Shown: positions 1 to 12,200, counted from the stretch's first letter. The stretch is DNA of 64,000 nucleotides from Huiozyma naganishii CBS 8797 (GCF_000348985.1 NC_035933.1:372001-436000); one strand, 5' to 3'. The notes: generated by a model from the letters alone, not told the origin. Numbers and translations are program-made.

Positions 1-1340
1 TCGTTGAGCAGCGCAGAGATCCTTGTCTTGAGCGTTTTGTTTTCCAATTTTTTGTTCTGCATTGACGCGATCAGTTTGTCCGACTGGTCCGCGAGGTTGT
101 CGAGTGTCTGCAACAAGATCTCCTTCTGTTTGTTCAAGTCCTCGACACGCTCGAGGGACAACCCGCGCAATTTCATTTCCTCGAGGAGTCGCTGGATCTG
201 TTCCTTCAGCTCGTCTATCTGTTTTTGGTGCTCCTCTGCCCTCCTTTGCATGTTGTGCAATTTTGCGGGCCTCTCTGCCTGTTTTGCCGTGAAATCATCG
301 ATGTACATTTGGTATTTCGCCACGTCATTCTGCAAGTTATTGAGTTTCTCCTTGGCGATCCGCAACTCCTGTGTCTTTCCCAGGACCGTGTCGTAGTGTG
401 CGAGCAGCTTTTCATTTTCGTTTTGCAAGTTGTTGATGTCGAGGTGTATCACTTGGACAAACTTCTCGACGTTCGTTTCAAACTTAGCTTTCATTGCGCC
501 GTAGTTCTCGTTCCTGAGCAGGAACAGTTTGTACGTATCCATTGTGTACTCGTTGACGAGGCTCTCGAGCAGCCGTTCGTAGTTCTGCTTGATCTGGTCC
601 TGCTCCTCCACGGTAGCCGCGGCCCTCGTGGTCTGTAAGATGTTCTGTGCGGGCTCGTTAATTGCGACATTGTCAACTTGCTCGCGGATACTGTCCATTC
701 TGCTGTTGAACTTGACGAACCAGTGGAGCAACCCTAGGAACTTATGCCACTGGGACCCGCCGACGGCACTGATCTGCGACTTGTTGATATCTGCGAGGAA
801 GGGGCAACCGAGTCTCTTGAGACAGTCGTAAAACTCGGCCTCGACGGACCGTTTGAAAGTGTAATTCGGGTCGACACGAGCGTACAGCCATCGGAAGATG
901 AGCATGTAAGTCTTCTGCGTCGGCGTCTGCAGGATCTTGAGCGTCAGCGCGCCCTGCGCAAACTGCGTATCCCTGTCAAACCCATGAGCCTGCAGGTACT
1001 GGAGGATCTCCTCCTCAATGGCCAACTGGAAGTTCTTGTCCCTCAGTGGTCGCGAATCCTTCCTCTGCGCCGGTGCAACCGCCGCGATACCACCGCCAAG
1101 ACCCACAGACGCCGGCAGCGTCGACCGCGACCGCTTCTTCCGGGGCTCACCGGATCCCCTGGACCCCCCGACGCCCCCGGCGCCCGCACCACCGAGGGAC
1201 ACGGCCCTGTTGAGACTCGGGATCGAGGACCCTGCACTGTTCCTCCTCCGTCTTGGCGCTCCCTCGCGCGACTCGGCAAAGAACGGGTTCCCCGCCTGAT
1301 GGCCCACCGCTACTGCACCGCCCACTGCACTTGAAACCAT
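1..1340 (-). CDS. NDC80: Kinetochore protein Ndc80 (Hec1), N-terminal part, cut by the window edge
   Basis: This is a subunit of the Ndc80 complex, which couples kinetochores to spindle microtubules. About 446 codons are visible, from an ATG at 1340-1338 to the left edge; the family member in S. cerevisiae is about 690 residues. The first 95 residues or so are basic and rich in Ser, Arg and Gly, as expected for the microtubule-binding tail regulated by Aurora B/Ipl1. Residues about 100-210 match the calponin-homology head (LAIEEEILQYL, IFRWLYARVDP, FLGLLHWFVKF). Heptad coiled coil starts near residue 270 and runs off the edge. The gene is divergent from PAN6 with 162 bp between the start codons, the same arrangement as YIL144W/YIL145C. 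The identification is firm; the C-terminal half is outside the window. Confidence 0.95.
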   Translation of the reverse strand, partial: MVSSAVGGAVAVGHQAGNPFFAESREGAPRRRRNSAGSSIPSLNRAVSLGGAGAGGVGGSRGSGEPRKKRSRSTLPASVGLGGGIAAVAPAQRKDSRPLRDKNFQLAIEEEILQYLQAHGFDRDTQFAQGALTLKILQTPTQKTYMLIFRWLYARVDPNYTFKRSVEAEFYDCLKRLGCPFLADINKSQISAVGGSQWHKFLGLLHWFVKFNSRMDSIREQVDNVAINEPAQNILQTTRAAATVEEQDQIKQNYERLLESLVNEYTMDTYKLFLLRNENYGAMKAKFETNVEKFVQVIHLDINNLQNENEKLLAHYDTVLGKTQELRIAKEKLNNLQNDVAKYQMYIDDFTAKQAERPAKLHNMQRRAEEHQKQIDELKEQIQRLLEEMKLRGLSLERVEDLNKQKEILLQTLDNLADQSDKLIASMQNKKLENKTLKTRISALLN

Positions 1341-1381
1341 TGACCCTCTCAGCGACTGGACGTGGCGTGTCTGGAGACGCT

Positions 1382-1412
1382 GTTGTTGATGTTGTTGTTG
1401 ATGTTGATGTTG
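1382..1412. repeat. GTT/GAT triplet repeat in the NDC80-PAN6 promoter
   Basis: An imperfect run of GTT and GAT triplets lies in the 162-bp divergent promoter between NDC80 and PAN6, just outside the NDC80 start. Such runs vary in length by slippage. No transcription factor site was recognised in it. Confidence 0.7.
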
Positions 1413-1502
1413 TTTATGTATTGCAATATTTCACTTTAAAGATCAGACGGTGTTCACTGCGATGGCCTCAACAACTACTAAGAGGGCACCGTTTAGGCAG
1501 CG

Positions 1503-2435
1503 ATGAGGGTTGTACACGGTGTTTCCGAGTTGCAGGAGTGGCGGAGGAGCCAATTGGGCCGTTCTGTCGGGTTTGTGCCGACGATGGGCGCTCTACACGC
1601 GGGCCACGCGTCACTTGTCAAACGGTCCATCGCTGAGAACAGTGCCACTGCAGTGAGTATCTTTGTGAACCCGTCGCAGTTCGCCCCGGGGGAGGACCTC
1701 GACGAGTACCCTAGGACGCTAGAGGCGGATTGCGCTCTGCTCGAGTCCCTGGGTGTGGATCTTGTGTTTGCGCCCAAGACCAGCGAGATGTACCCGCAGG
1801 GGATCCCGCTGGACACGAGGGAGCAACGCGGTGCGTTCGTGACTGTACTGGGTGTCAGCGAGATGCTCGAGGGCCGTACGCGACCCAACTTCTTCCGCGG
1901 TGTCGCGACCGTCGTGACGAAACTGCTCAACATCGTCGGACCGGACGTCGCGTACTTTGGTCAGAAAGACGTGCAGCAGTTCATTGTCCTCCAGACGATG
2001 GTCCGTGAACTGTTCACCCCCACGGTGCTCGTGATGATGCCCATTGTAAGGGACGCCAGCGGACTCGCCCTGAGTAGCAGGAACAGGTACCTCTCTCCAG
2101 AGTCCCTCGAGATCGCCGCGTCCCTGCACCGCGGGCTACTCGTCGGTGCAGACCTCCTGACAAGCAAGACCCCGCGCCCACACCACGACGAGATCACCGC
2201 AGCGATCAGAGCCCTGTGGCAACCTTTCGTGGACTCCGGAGACTTCGAAGTCGACTACGTCTCTGTCGCCCGCTGGGGGTCCCTCGCAGAACTAGATAGT
2301 GAGGAGGCGCACAAACAAGACACGGGGGACAACACCCGCGTGGTCATCAGCTGCGCAGTGTACGTGCGCGACCGCTCACTAGCAGCGACTCGCGTCCGCC
2401 TCATCGACAACGTCATCGTCTCCGCTACTGCTTAA
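1503..2435 (+). CDS. PAN6: Pantothenate synthase (pantoate--beta-alanine ligase)
   Basis: The enzyme condenses pantoate with beta-alanine using ATP to make pantothenate, the coenzyme A precursor. The 310-residue length is normal for the family. The nucleotide-binding signature PTMGALHAGH is at residues 26-35, with FVNPSQF near 55-61 and a KMSKS-like SSRN segment in the second half, as expected for this HIGH-type ligase superfamily. The ATG at 1503 places the conserved signature at its usual distance from the N terminus. It lies on the same strand as ATG32 and 106 bp upstream of it, as YIL145C does relative to YIL146C. Third codon positions are rich in G and C compared with the AT-rich genes further right. 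Confidence 0.95.
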   Translation: MRVVHGVSELQEWRRSQLGRSVGFVPTMGALHAGHASLVKRSIAENSATAVSIFVNPSQFAPGEDLDEYPRTLEADCALLESLGVDLVFAPKTSEMYPQGIPLDTREQRGAFVTVLGVSEMLEGRTRPNFFRGVATVVTKLLNIVGPDVAYFGQKDVQQFIVLQTMVRELFTPTVLVMMPIVRDASGLALSSRNRYLSPESLEIAASLHRGLLVGADLLTSKTPRPHHDEITAAIRALWQPFVDSGDFEVDYVSVARWGSLAELDSEEAHKQDTGDNTRVVISCAVYVRDRSLAATRVRLIDNVIVSATA

Positions 2436-2541
2436 GTAACGCAATATATAATAAACCTTTAAGTCACCGATGACTTAGGGTGGGGAGGGTGCCCCACGTT
2501 TACTGCAAGGCTGGAAGGTGTTCAAGAGACACGTTGAGAGG

Positions 2542-3876
2542 ATGAGTGGACACGCTAACAGTGTGCTGGACCCGCATCTATCTGTGTTGGAGTTGCTGGA
2601 GAAGAGTTGCGAGCGGGGGGGCCATGCGGAGGCCCCCGGAAGTTCCAGGAACAAGGGTGCAGGACAGATCCAGCTCTCGGAGTCCTGGTGTACCGTGGAG
2701 AGGGACGAGTTGAGTGCTATGGAGCGTTCTGCGTCGCAGCAGACCAACAACGGCGTGCTGTCGTCGAGTGACACCTCTGAGGAAGGTGAGCCCGAGCAAG
2801 GGAGCCCCGGTGACGGTGAAGGTGGGGGTGTTGCCGATACACGGATGGCTCGCCCTGCGATGAGTCTGCAGTCGACGTCGTCGACACTGGATGGTGTTGA
2901 TGACGACAGCGCCACCGTGTCGAAGAGTCTCACGTCGTCGTCGAACTCGTTCATCATGCCCAAGTTGTACACGACCGTGGCAGGTGCCCCCAGCACGGTG
3001 TCCACTGCACTGCAGACCCGGTGCTTCAAAGTCGCTGTGCTGGGGAGAGGCGCGGTCAAGTTCTGTCAGGAGACGGTTCCGGAACAGTTCAGACACAGAT
3101 TCGAGCTTACAGCCGGTGTGCACGACCTGGCGCAGTGCGCGGACCGCCAGGGGATCCTCATCGTCGTGCAGGAGGTCCGCGAGCTTATATCGTTGCTGAA
3201 CAGAGTGCACTGTGCGTGCCCGGAGGTCCCCGTGGTGGCAGTCTACGACAGGGACAGGCAGGTACAGGTCAAGAACGTGCTTCGCAACTTCACACGGCAG
3301 AGACTCGTCTCGTTGCTACATCCACCGGTCCCGCTGTCAAACAACGAGGCTCTCGACAAGATGTTCCATTTCGTGGATAACTTGGCTCGCCAACAGGAAC
3401 CGGCAGGGGTGATCCACAATGATCCACAGACGACCCAGGAACAGCACCCAGATCACAACGAAGACGACCCGCACCGTGGGCCCAGCAAACCAGAGGGCAC
3501 GTTTAAAAGATGGCTGCTCTGGGGGGTGTCCATCTCGCTGGGGATCGGTGCAGGGTACTACTGCGTCTCGTACGTCGTCTCGTCATCCATGTGCGTATCC
3601 TGCTTCAACTTCAGACACACAGACCACACTTTGGCCGCTACTACGTCCACCGCCGCGGCAGCCGCTGCGGCAGCAACTCCATCAGGAATCGACCACGACG
3701 CAGACAGCCACACGACGCTGCGGCACTGCCTCAGCATCGTTAAGAACTCGCTCAAGAGGGCCACCGCTTTCGTCAAGCAAGCCATGCACAAGCCGTTTCA
3801 CTACATCGACCGCTCTCAGGAGTGGCACCTGCACGACCCGAACAGGTTCCTACAGCTCGGATACGCGGTCATTTAG
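2542..3876 (+). CDS. ATG32: Mitophagy receptor Atg32, mitochondrial outer membrane
   Basis: Atg32 marks mitochondria for selective autophagy by binding Atg8 and Atg11. The 444-residue product keeps three recalled landmarks: LDPHLSVLELL near the N terminus, LSSSDTSEE at residues 73-81 (the region phosphorylated for Atg11 binding in S. cerevisiae) and the SKSLTSSSNSFIMPKL block. A W-x-x-V Atg8-interacting motif, WCTV, lies at residues 49-52 after acidic/Ser residues. One membrane segment is near residues 325-347, followed by a C-terminal tail on the intermembrane side. The frame is open upstream to 2518 through a GTG, but the ATG at 2542 is the first real start. The position between PAN6 and SLN1 matches YIL146C. 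Confidence 0.93.
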   Translation: MSGHANSVLDPHLSVLELLEKSCERGGHAEAPGSSRNKGAGQIQLSESWCTVERDELSAMERSASQQTNNGVLSSSDTSEEGEPEQGSPGDGEGGGVADTRMARPAMSLQSTSSTLDGVDDDSATVSKSLTSSSNSFIMPKLYTTVAGAPSTVSTALQTRCFKVAVLGRGAVKFCQETVPEQFRHRFELTAGVHDLAQCADRQGILIVVQEVRELISLLNRVHCACPEVPVVAVYDRDRQVQVKNVLRNFTRQRLVSLLHPPVPLSNNEALDKMFHFVDNLARQQEPAGVIHNDPQTTQEQHPDHNEDDPHRGPSKPEGTFKRWLLWGVSISLGIGAGYYCVSYVVSSSMCVSCFNFRHTDHTLAATTSTAAAAAAAATPSGIDHDADSHTTLRHCLSIVKNSLKRATAFVKQAMHKPFHYIDRSQEWHLHDPNRFLQLGYAVI

Positions 3877-4095
3877 CACGCTACATACACATACATATAT
3901 TCATTCACCCACTCACACACAATCGTTTTTTCTCTCTTTGAAGTCCAGTTACAGTTGCTCATCGCTTCGGTATTATATAAAACGTTATTATCGCGTTGTT
4001 TGATGAAGAAGAGTGGTGAACTGTTGACACGGTTCGGAGAAGCTGGTTATAGGTTGTACGTCACTGGATCTACTACTGCTGCTGTTAACACACGT

Positions 4096-7000
4096 ATGTG
4101 GTTTCGTCTGAGGAGTTTTACGCCGAAACCGCCGTACAGGGTCGGGATCAGGGCGCAGCTCACGATGCTCGTCAGTATCGTCGCGATCATCTCGCTCGTG
4201 ATACTGGCGGTCACCACGGGGGTGTACTTCACATCGAACTACAAGAACCTGCGGTCAGACCGGCTGTACATTGCTGCGCAGTTGAAGTCTTCACAGATCG
4301 ACCAGAATCTAAACTACCTTTACTACCAGTGTTACTGGGTCGCGTCCAGGGACACGCTGCAGACGGGTCTCGCGAACTACGTCGCGGGGAACAAGTCCGA
4401 CGCAAACTGGATGGACTCGCAGAGTGTCCTTGAAAAGTTTCTCGGGTCATCGAACCTGTTCTCTGTCGCAAGAGTGTACGACTCGTCCTTCACCACGGTG
4501 CTCAACACAACGAACAACAGCACGGGGGATCTCATCCCAGAAGACGTGCTCACACAGCTGCTCCCACTGTCCACGAACGTGCCGCTGCCCTCGTCGCTCG
4601 AGACCAACGGGATCGTCACGAACCCGGTCAAGAACGGGTCATCGTACCTCATGTCTATGTCGCTGCCCATCTTTGCAAACCCGTCCATCATACTCACAGA
4701 CTCGAGGGTCTACGGGTACGTCACGGTAGTCATGTCCGCAGAGGGGCTCCTCAGCGTGTTCAACGACACAACGGCACTGGAGAGGTCCTACGTAGCGATC
4801 GTCTCCGCAGTTTACACAAACGCGACTAAGCTCGACGCGTACAGGTTCGTGTTCCCGCCCTTTGGGAGCACTTCTTCAATCCTCAATGAGACGTTCCCAC
4901 TGAACAATAACACTTTCCTCAGCAGCGCACTCCGACAGGGGAAAGGTGGGGCCCTCAAATCAACAAGACTGTTCTACCGACTGAAACTTGCGGTAGGTTA
5001 CTCCCCCTCGACGTCAAACTTGGCCAACTGGGTGGCCATCGTCGCACAGGCGGAATCAGTATTCATATCGCCAGCAACAAAACTGGCCAAGATTATCGCG
5101 GGCACAGTCGTCGGGATCGGCGTGTTCGCCATGCTCATCACTTTCCCGCTGGCACACTGGGCTGTCAAACCCATTGTCAGGCTGCAAAAGGCCACAGAAC
5201 TGATCACCGAGAGCAGGGGTCTCAGACCGACTACGCCGACTTCAGGGAGCAGGGCAAACTCGATACTCCGAGACAAGAGCTCGCTGATATCATTCCCACT
5301 GCACCCCGTCTCAACGAACAATATCAACAACAATAACAGCAATGAGAAGGCACAACCGCCATCGGATCAGGACACAAACACGAACAACAGTTCCAGCTCG
5401 ATAGCAGTATCAAATATAAGAGAGGAACACTCCCCACACGCGGACGGGGTCTTTTCAGGTATCTCGCTGTCGAACGTCAGCGACAGACTGGAAAGATTGT
5501 CGAACACGTCAAAGCATTACACTACTGCCGTTAACCTGATACAGGCAAGAGTGCCCAGTTACAGAGCTCTTTTCAAAGACGAGTTGTCGGACTTGACAGA
5601 GACTTTCAACACAATGACGGATGCACTAGACCAGCACTATGCGCTACTGGAGGAAAGAGTCAGGGCAAGAACCAAACAGCTGGAGGCTGCCAAGATAGAG
5701 GCAGAAACAGCTAACGAGGCCAAGACTGTTTTCATAGCAAACATTTCGCACGAATTAAGAACCCCGCTAAACGGTATACTGGGCATGACTGCGATCTCTA
5801 TGGAGGAGACTGACATCGACAAGATACGGAACAGTCTGAAACTGATCTTTAGATCAGGTGAACTGTTACTGCATATTCTAACCGAGTTGCTCACTTTCTC
5901 CAAAAACGTCCTGAAGAGAACTAAATTGGAGAAGAGGAACTTCTGCATAACAGATGTCGCCTTACAAATCAAGTCCATTTTCGGGAAAGTCGCAAAGGAC
6001 CAACACGTCAGGTTATCGATTATCTTATCTCCCAACATGATCAGAAGCATGGTACTGTACGGGGATTCCAACAGAATCATCCAAATTGTGATGAACTTGG
6101 TTTCCAATGCACTGAAATTTACTCCAGTGGATGGGAAAGTTGATGTTAGGATGAAAGTCCTTGGCCTGTACGACGAGGCGCTGAGTGAAAAGTACAACCA
6201 CAATAAAGTGTATGTGAAACCGGGGACAGAGATCACCGATTCTACTCCATCACTGAATGTCAAATCCGAGGGGCAAGGCAAGGATAAATTTACTTCAGAT
6301 ACGGCTTCGAAGAACAACACCTCTTCGGACACTGCCTATGACGCGACCCCGACGACAGATCGAGTCGCACAGGAGAGTGACGAAGATAACATGTACGAGG
6401 ATAACGAGTCCATGATTTCTTCAACGACAAGTTCGTACGATGACGCCATATTCAACAGTCAGTTCAAAAAGACGACAAACCTGTACGACGAGGACGATGA
6501 AAGTGAGATGGGGGTCGAATTGGAGACACCTAAGACGTGGGTTATATCATTCGAGGTGGAAGACTCCGGTCCCGGTATCGACAAGGGGCTTCAGGAGTCT
6601 GTCTTTGAGCCCTTTGTCCAAGGTGACCAGACATTGTCCAGACAGTACGGTGGTACTGGTTTGGGGTTGTCGATTTGTAGACAATTGGCCGGGATGATGA
6701 AAGGTAAGATGCTTTTGGAGAGTAAAGTTGGCGTCGGGAGTAAATTCACGTTTACGCTACCGCTGACGCAGACGCGTGAGATCAACTTTGCCAATGTCGA
6801 AGACCCCTTTGAGGATGAGTTCAACGCAAAGAGCAAGAAGAACAGGAAGGTTAAGTTCAGGATGGCAAGAAGCTTGAATAGCCGCAAGTCGAGATCATCT
6901 ATTGTCACTGCCGGTGCGTCCAGTCATCACAGTGTTCATACACGTACACCAACGAAGTCGCCTCGTCTCAAGTGCGATAGATCCGTCTCTGACAGAGTGG

Positions 7001-7698
7001 TAATCAACTCTCCTGAGAGGACAGGGGAGAATATCACTTTCAGGAGCGAAAGTGACGACCATCTGAGCCACATGCATCGCAACAGAGACAAAGATCATGA
7101 AAGGTTGAGCGCCAGCAACAGTACCATGAGCCTTGACCGTCCATTCTTGCAAAGCACGGGGACAGCAACGTCTACGCGGAGTATCCCACATTTATCGTCC
7201 TTTAAGGAGGAGAAGCCGAACGATCCACTGTTGAACGTTTCTAGCAGTGCTGAACAGACCAAGAAGACGTCCGAGGGGAACGGCGCGTACAAGATTCTTG
7301 TTGCAGAAGATAATCACGTTAACCAAGAAGTCATCAAACGAATGCTGCAGCTGGAAGGTGTCAAAGACATTGATCTTGCCTGTGATGGACAAGACGCGTT
7401 TGACAAAGTGAAACAGCTACAAGATAAAGGTTCTCGCTACAACTTGATCTTCATGGATGTTCAGATGCCCAAAGTTGATGGGTTAACGTCTACAAAGATG
7501 ATACGACACGACCTACACTGTGACTTCCCGATCGTTGCGTTGACCGCTTTCGCTGATGACAGCAACATCAAGGAGTGTTTGGATGCGGGGATGGATGGAT
7601 TTTTGTCGAAACCGATCAAGAGAACGAAGTTGAAGACGATCTTGAAGGAGTTTTGCAGTGACGAAAGGGAGGAAGACTCGAAACCCGTTGAAACTTGA
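4096..7698 (+). CDS. SLN1: Osmosensing hybrid histidine kinase Sln1
   Basis: Sln1 is the plasma-membrane osmosensor at the head of the Ypd1-Ssk1/Skn7 phosphorelay of the HOG pathway. From the ATG at 4096 the protein has 1200 residues. It shows an N-terminal membrane segment (LTMLVSIVAIISLVILAV), an extracellular sensor region, a second membrane segment near residues 335-360, a HAMP-like and coiled linker, and a HisKA box with the phospho-acceptor His at about 552 (ISHELRTPLNG). The ATPase has N, G1 and G2 boxes (VMNLVSNALKF, EDSGPGID, TGLGLSICRQL). A C-terminal receiver has its phospho-acceptor Asp at about 1121 (IFMDVQMPKVDG). An in-frame ATG at 4003 would add 31 residues, but 4096 agrees with the recalled family start. 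Confidence 0.96.
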   Translation: MWFRLRSFTPKPPYRVGIRAQLTMLVSIVAIISLVILAVTTGVYFTSNYKNLRSDRLYIAAQLKSSQIDQNLNYLYYQCYWVASRDTLQTGLANYVAGNKSDANWMDSQSVLEKFLGSSNLFSVARVYDSSFTTVLNTTNNSTGDLIPEDVLTQLLPLSTNVPLPSSLETNGIVTNPVKNGSSYLMSMSLPIFANPSIILTDSRVYGYVTVVMSAEGLLSVFNDTTALERSYVAIVSAVYTNATKLDAYRFVFPPFGSTSSILNETFPLNNNTFLSSALRQGKGGALKSTRLFYRLKLAVGYSPSTSNLANWVAIVAQAESVFISPATKLAKIIAGTVVGIGVFAMLITFPLAHWAVKPIVRLQKATELITESRGLRPTTPTSGSRANSILRDKSSLISFPLHPVSTNNINNNNSNEKAQPPSDQDTNTNNSSSSIAVSNIREEHSPHADGVFSGISLSNVSDRLERLSNTSKHYTTAVNLIQARVPSYRALFKDELSDLTETFNTMTDALDQHYALLEERVRARTKQLEAAKIEAETANEAKTVFIANISHELRTPLNGILGMTAISMEETDIDKIRNSLKLIFRSGELLLHILTELLTFSKNVLKRTKLEKRNFCITDVALQIKSIFGKVAKDQHVRLSIILSPNMIRSMVLYGDSNRIIQIVMNLVSNALKFTPVDGKVDVRMKVLGLYDEALSEKYNHNKVYVKPGTEITDSTPSLNVKSEGQGKDKFTSDTASKNNTSSDTAYDATPTTDRVAQESDEDNMYEDNESMISSTTSSYDDAIFNSQFKKTTNLYDEDDESEMGVELETPKTWVISFEVEDSGPGIDKGLQESVFEPFVQGDQTLSRQYGGTGLGLSICRQLAGMMKGKMLLESKVGVGSKFTFTLPLTQTREINFANVEDPFEDEFNAKSKKNRKVKFRMARSLNSRKSRSSIVTAGASSHHSVHTRTPTKSPRLKCDRSVSDRVVINSPERTGENITFRSESDDHLSHMHRNRDKDHERLSASNSTMSLDRPFLQSTGTATSTRSIPHLSSFKEEKPNDPLLNVSSSAEQTKKTSEGNGAYKILVAEDNHVNQEVIKRMLQLEGVKDIDLACDGQDAFDKVKQLQDKGSRYNLIFMDVQMPKVDGLTSTKMIRHDLHCDFPIVALTAFADDSNIKECLDAGMDGFLSKPIKRTKLKTILKEFCSDEREEDSKPVET

Positions 7699-7967
7699 AA
7701 GTCATATATATATTTAAGCATAACATAGGACATTTAAACGCCAAAATCTAAAAGGCTTACTCCGAGGAGGTGCAACCTCGTTGGGTGGATCTTTTTCTAG
7801 CAGTAATACCTTCTACTTATATTATATGAGAGGTGCTATGTATAAAAAACTGAAGATACCTTCGAGTTCGTCTGTAACTCTTGACACATATACGCACACA
7901 AATCGTAACAAAAAAGGAGCAATAAAAGCGGATTCCTGGGATTGGACGTCCGAGAGTTGCAATGCGA

Positions 7968-8669
<702 letters not shown>

Positions 8670-8730
8670 TTCTGAAATCCTGGGGGTCTATCTCTGAAGC
8701 TATGCTACTAATCAACCTGCGCAAGACGTC

Positions 8731-8762
8731 TACTACTACTACTACTACTATCACTACTACTA
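8731..8762. repeat. TAC triplet microsatellite upstream of RPL40A
   Basis: A run of TAC/ACT triplets with one TATC interruption, lying 62-93 bp upstream of the RPL40A start codon. It is probably within or near the 5' leader and likely to vary in length. Confidence 0.8.
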
Positions 8763-9000
8763 GACTCCAGGATGCGTACAGACCAGAACGGACAGTGTGC
8801 CAGCAGCTGGGCGCCGGGCTTAGACAGACCCGTTTCCGCCTGGAGAACTCAAATTTCTGCCTACACGTCCCTGCAGTGGTGCCACGGTCCTGCCTGGAGC
8901 GGCACCCAGTTGAGCCTAACTGAGCTCCTCCCTCTGGGTCCAGCAATCTGCTTTTTCCCAAAACAGTAATTAGATTTAAAAAATCAAATTTGAAATAAAA

Positions 9001-9013
9001 CATGTTTGGGTGT
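9001..9013 (-). promoter_or_regulatory. Rap1-like binding site of RPL40A
   Basis: Read on the minus strand the site is ACACCCAAACATG. It differs at one position from the Rap1 consensus of ribosomal protein promoters (ACACCCRYACAYM). It lies about 330 bp upstream of the RPL40A start, in the usual range. Binding is inferred. Confidence 0.55.
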
Positions 9014-9285
9014 TAAATTATTGAAGCAGTCACAAAATAGTGCAACTGGGTAACATCTGGAAATAGAAAAATTGTTCAATTTAGAGACTCTGTAACGAAT
9101 ATTGCGATGCTGGAACCTAGCGATTGAAGGAGGGGAGGCAGAAAAGATTGGAAGACAGTACAAGCGGACACCGTGTACTCTATTCTGGAGTGATTGACTG
9201 AGTGGGGGGTGAACTAGCTTGCAAGTGTAATTTGCTACTCTCTTCCATATTCTTTTTTTTTTCTTCTTCAGTTTCTGGGGATAAT

Positions 9286-12200
9286 ATGGCGGGTACAGAT
9301 AACAGCAGTCCCGACAATCCGGATCAACAGGTTATTTCGCCTGGGGCCGATTCTACAGTGACAATGAACCAGGTCGGTGATGGTGTACATAGCCCCCTTC
9401 AGGGGAACGAACTGCGCGAGAAGCTGCGACAGGCGGAGGACAGCAACAGACTGCTTAGGGAAAGGAACGAACTGCTGTCACGGTCGCTGGAGGAGAAAAC
9501 TGGGATACTGGACACTGTGCAATCAAGTGTGTCTACCGCGAATGCAGAATTGAGATCTGCGAGGGAGCAAGTGGTCGAGTTGCGGCAGCGGCTAGGGGAA
9601 TCCGAGACGCAACGTTTCCAGTCAGAGTTGCAACGGGACCGGCTCTCAGAACAACTGAAGCAGGGGGAACGGTACATTAATGCAACGAACGGAAGGTTGC
9701 TGGAGTCCACGAAGAAATTGCTGGATTTTCAAAGAGACGACCGTCAGGTAGGGGTGATCCGTGGGAAATTGGACCAGTCGCTATCCGAGATCAAAGCGTT
9801 AAGGGACAGCAATTCAGCGTTACTGGATTCCTTAGAACGCATTAACAGGGAACTGACCGACAAAGCGGCGCTAAACAAGACACTTAGTGACCAGTTATCC
9901 TCGCAAAGGCACGATTTTGAAAGAGAATTAGCAACAAGGGATAAGTTGAACGCAGTGCTCAAGAAACAGGTGAATTCGCTGCATTCAGAATTGGGCAATG
10001 GGGGGGAGACCCCTGCGCATGCAGAACCGAACGATCAATTCGCCAAACAGTCCTCACAACACGAGGAGGAAATCTCGAACTACAAAGAGCAAGTTGAAGA
10101 ACTTCTAGGAATACTCGGGCAAGGCGCACCAAGCATAGCACATCTTAGAAAGCTGTTGTTGAAGGAAAGGAAGGAAAACGTCTCTTTGAAGAAACAGATG
10201 GAGAGCTTTGTCATCGAACTGGAACATAGATTACCGGGGCTACAGATTCTAGAGAAACAAAATAAAGAAGTGCAACAAAAGTTGCATGCGGCGACGAACA
10301 AAATGATCGAAGAATCGAAGGCCAAGATTAGGACACAACGAGAACTCTCCTCGTCTCGCCAGAAAGTGGACCACTTGAACCAAATTTTTCACAAGCTGAG
10401 AGTACAGAGATCAGACTTAGCCCACCAGATACAGTTCTTACTAACGGTGAATTCGTCAGACACCGTACTACCACCTTCGGAACTGTCATTTATCAAGACA
10501 ATCATTGAAAATGAAAACTGGGACGCGTACAAGGACTCGCAAAGGATCGTATCCGACAGACTTCTCAGATTCGATAACATTCCAGAACTGCAAGAGCAAA
10601 ATATGAAATTAGTCTCCACAGTACGATCACTCGTGGACAAGGTGGAAAGTTGGGAAGCGGATAATGATTCAGGGTTGACTCTCGAAGCTGCAAAATTACA
10701 GATATCCAAACTGGAGCAGTCCAATGCACAGTTGGAATCCGAGGTTAAGAATTGGGAAGCTTTGATGGAAACTCTGAAGGACGGTGACTCGCTAGATAGC
10801 AAGATCAATGTCACAATGGTCGAACAACAGAAAAAGATCGAAGAACTAGAGTCAAAGCTAACAGATGTAGGCGAATCTCACGTGCAAAAAATAAATGTAC
10901 TGAACAAGACGATAGATCGGAACCAAAGCACCATCAACATGCTAAACGAACAGATAAAAAATACAGTTAAGAGTGACATGAATGCTAAGTCTGAACTTAT
11001 CGCGTGTAAACGGGAAAATTTATCGCTTACACAGCAAATATCTACCAAGCAAAATGAACTAGATGAGCTCAACTCCAAATCGGCCCAAAAGGAACGCGAC
11101 TACCAACTGAAGATAGCAGAGCTATCCGTAGCAGCAAACAAGTGTAAATCCTGGGAAAATAGTTTTCATCTTTTGACGGAGGAGAAAACTCAAATGGAAC
11201 AGAAACAACGCTCGTTGTTCGACAAAATACAACAGGAGTCTAAAAAATTATTACAATTAGAAACCAGAAATAAAGAGCTGGAGGTGAAAATCTCGGGTAA
11301 AGAGCTACACAGGAAAAGATCAGAGGAGACGCTGTCTTCCAAAATTACCTTTTTGTCCGAAGAAAACAAATCATTGCATAATGACCTTGCATTCAAAGAG
11401 GAGGAAGTAAAACAATTTATAGAAAAGTCTGAAAAACAGATCAAATGGTACCAACAAAATATTGATGAATTATCAGAGCAAAACAAAAACAAATCAAATA
11501 AAATAATCGAACTGAACGATAAACTGAGACTACTAAGTGAGAAATCCTTATCAAACAAGCCTTATCCGGTTGGAACAGAATTAAAAGAGTTGCAAAACGA
11601 ACTGAATGGAATGAAAGCAGCTTTGGAGGTCTCAGAATCTCAGGCCACCTTGTACAAGGATACGCTGGAAAGAAACCAAAACTTTTACAACAACTCAACA
11701 TTGTCCTTCCAGAACACAATATCGGAGCTACAGAGCAAAAATGAAGCACTTTCAAAGCAACACGAGACATTACAAAATCAAATAACTGAGACAGAAAATC
11801 AGTCGAAAGGAATTCAATTGGAACATCAAACGATAATCGACCGGTTGACTTCAGAAAAGACGGCATTGGAAGAAAAGCTCAACTCACTTTCCCATTCTGA
11901 GGAAAAGATTGCGGAAATGAAAGGAGAATACGATGCCCAAATTCAGAAAATTGAGAGCAACCTGAAAATACAGAGTGATACAAGATTGAATTTCGAATCT
12001 GCACTTACTTCGAAAGAAAAGGAATTAACCTCCTACGCTGTTCAAATTGAGCAACTAAATACTGAAATTGCGAAATTGAATTCTGACATCGCGGCACTAA
12101 CTGAACCGGCAGAAGCTAGAAAAACACTCATCAAGGAAAGAGACAGCCTTGGACAAGAACTCAAACTAGCAAATCAAAGAATCGAAAGTTTAGCAGCGCA

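Larger units (their letters stand above)
8670..9285. promoter_or_regulatory. Divergent promoter region of RPL40A and MLP2
   Basis: This 616-bp stretch separates the two divergent starts. It holds an ACT/TAC triplet run at 8731-8762, a G+C-rich part at about 8770-8940, and a Rap1-like site at 9001-9013 on the RPL40A strand. A T-rich tract immediately precedes MLP2. No tRNA or other RNA gene was recognised. Confidence 0.7.
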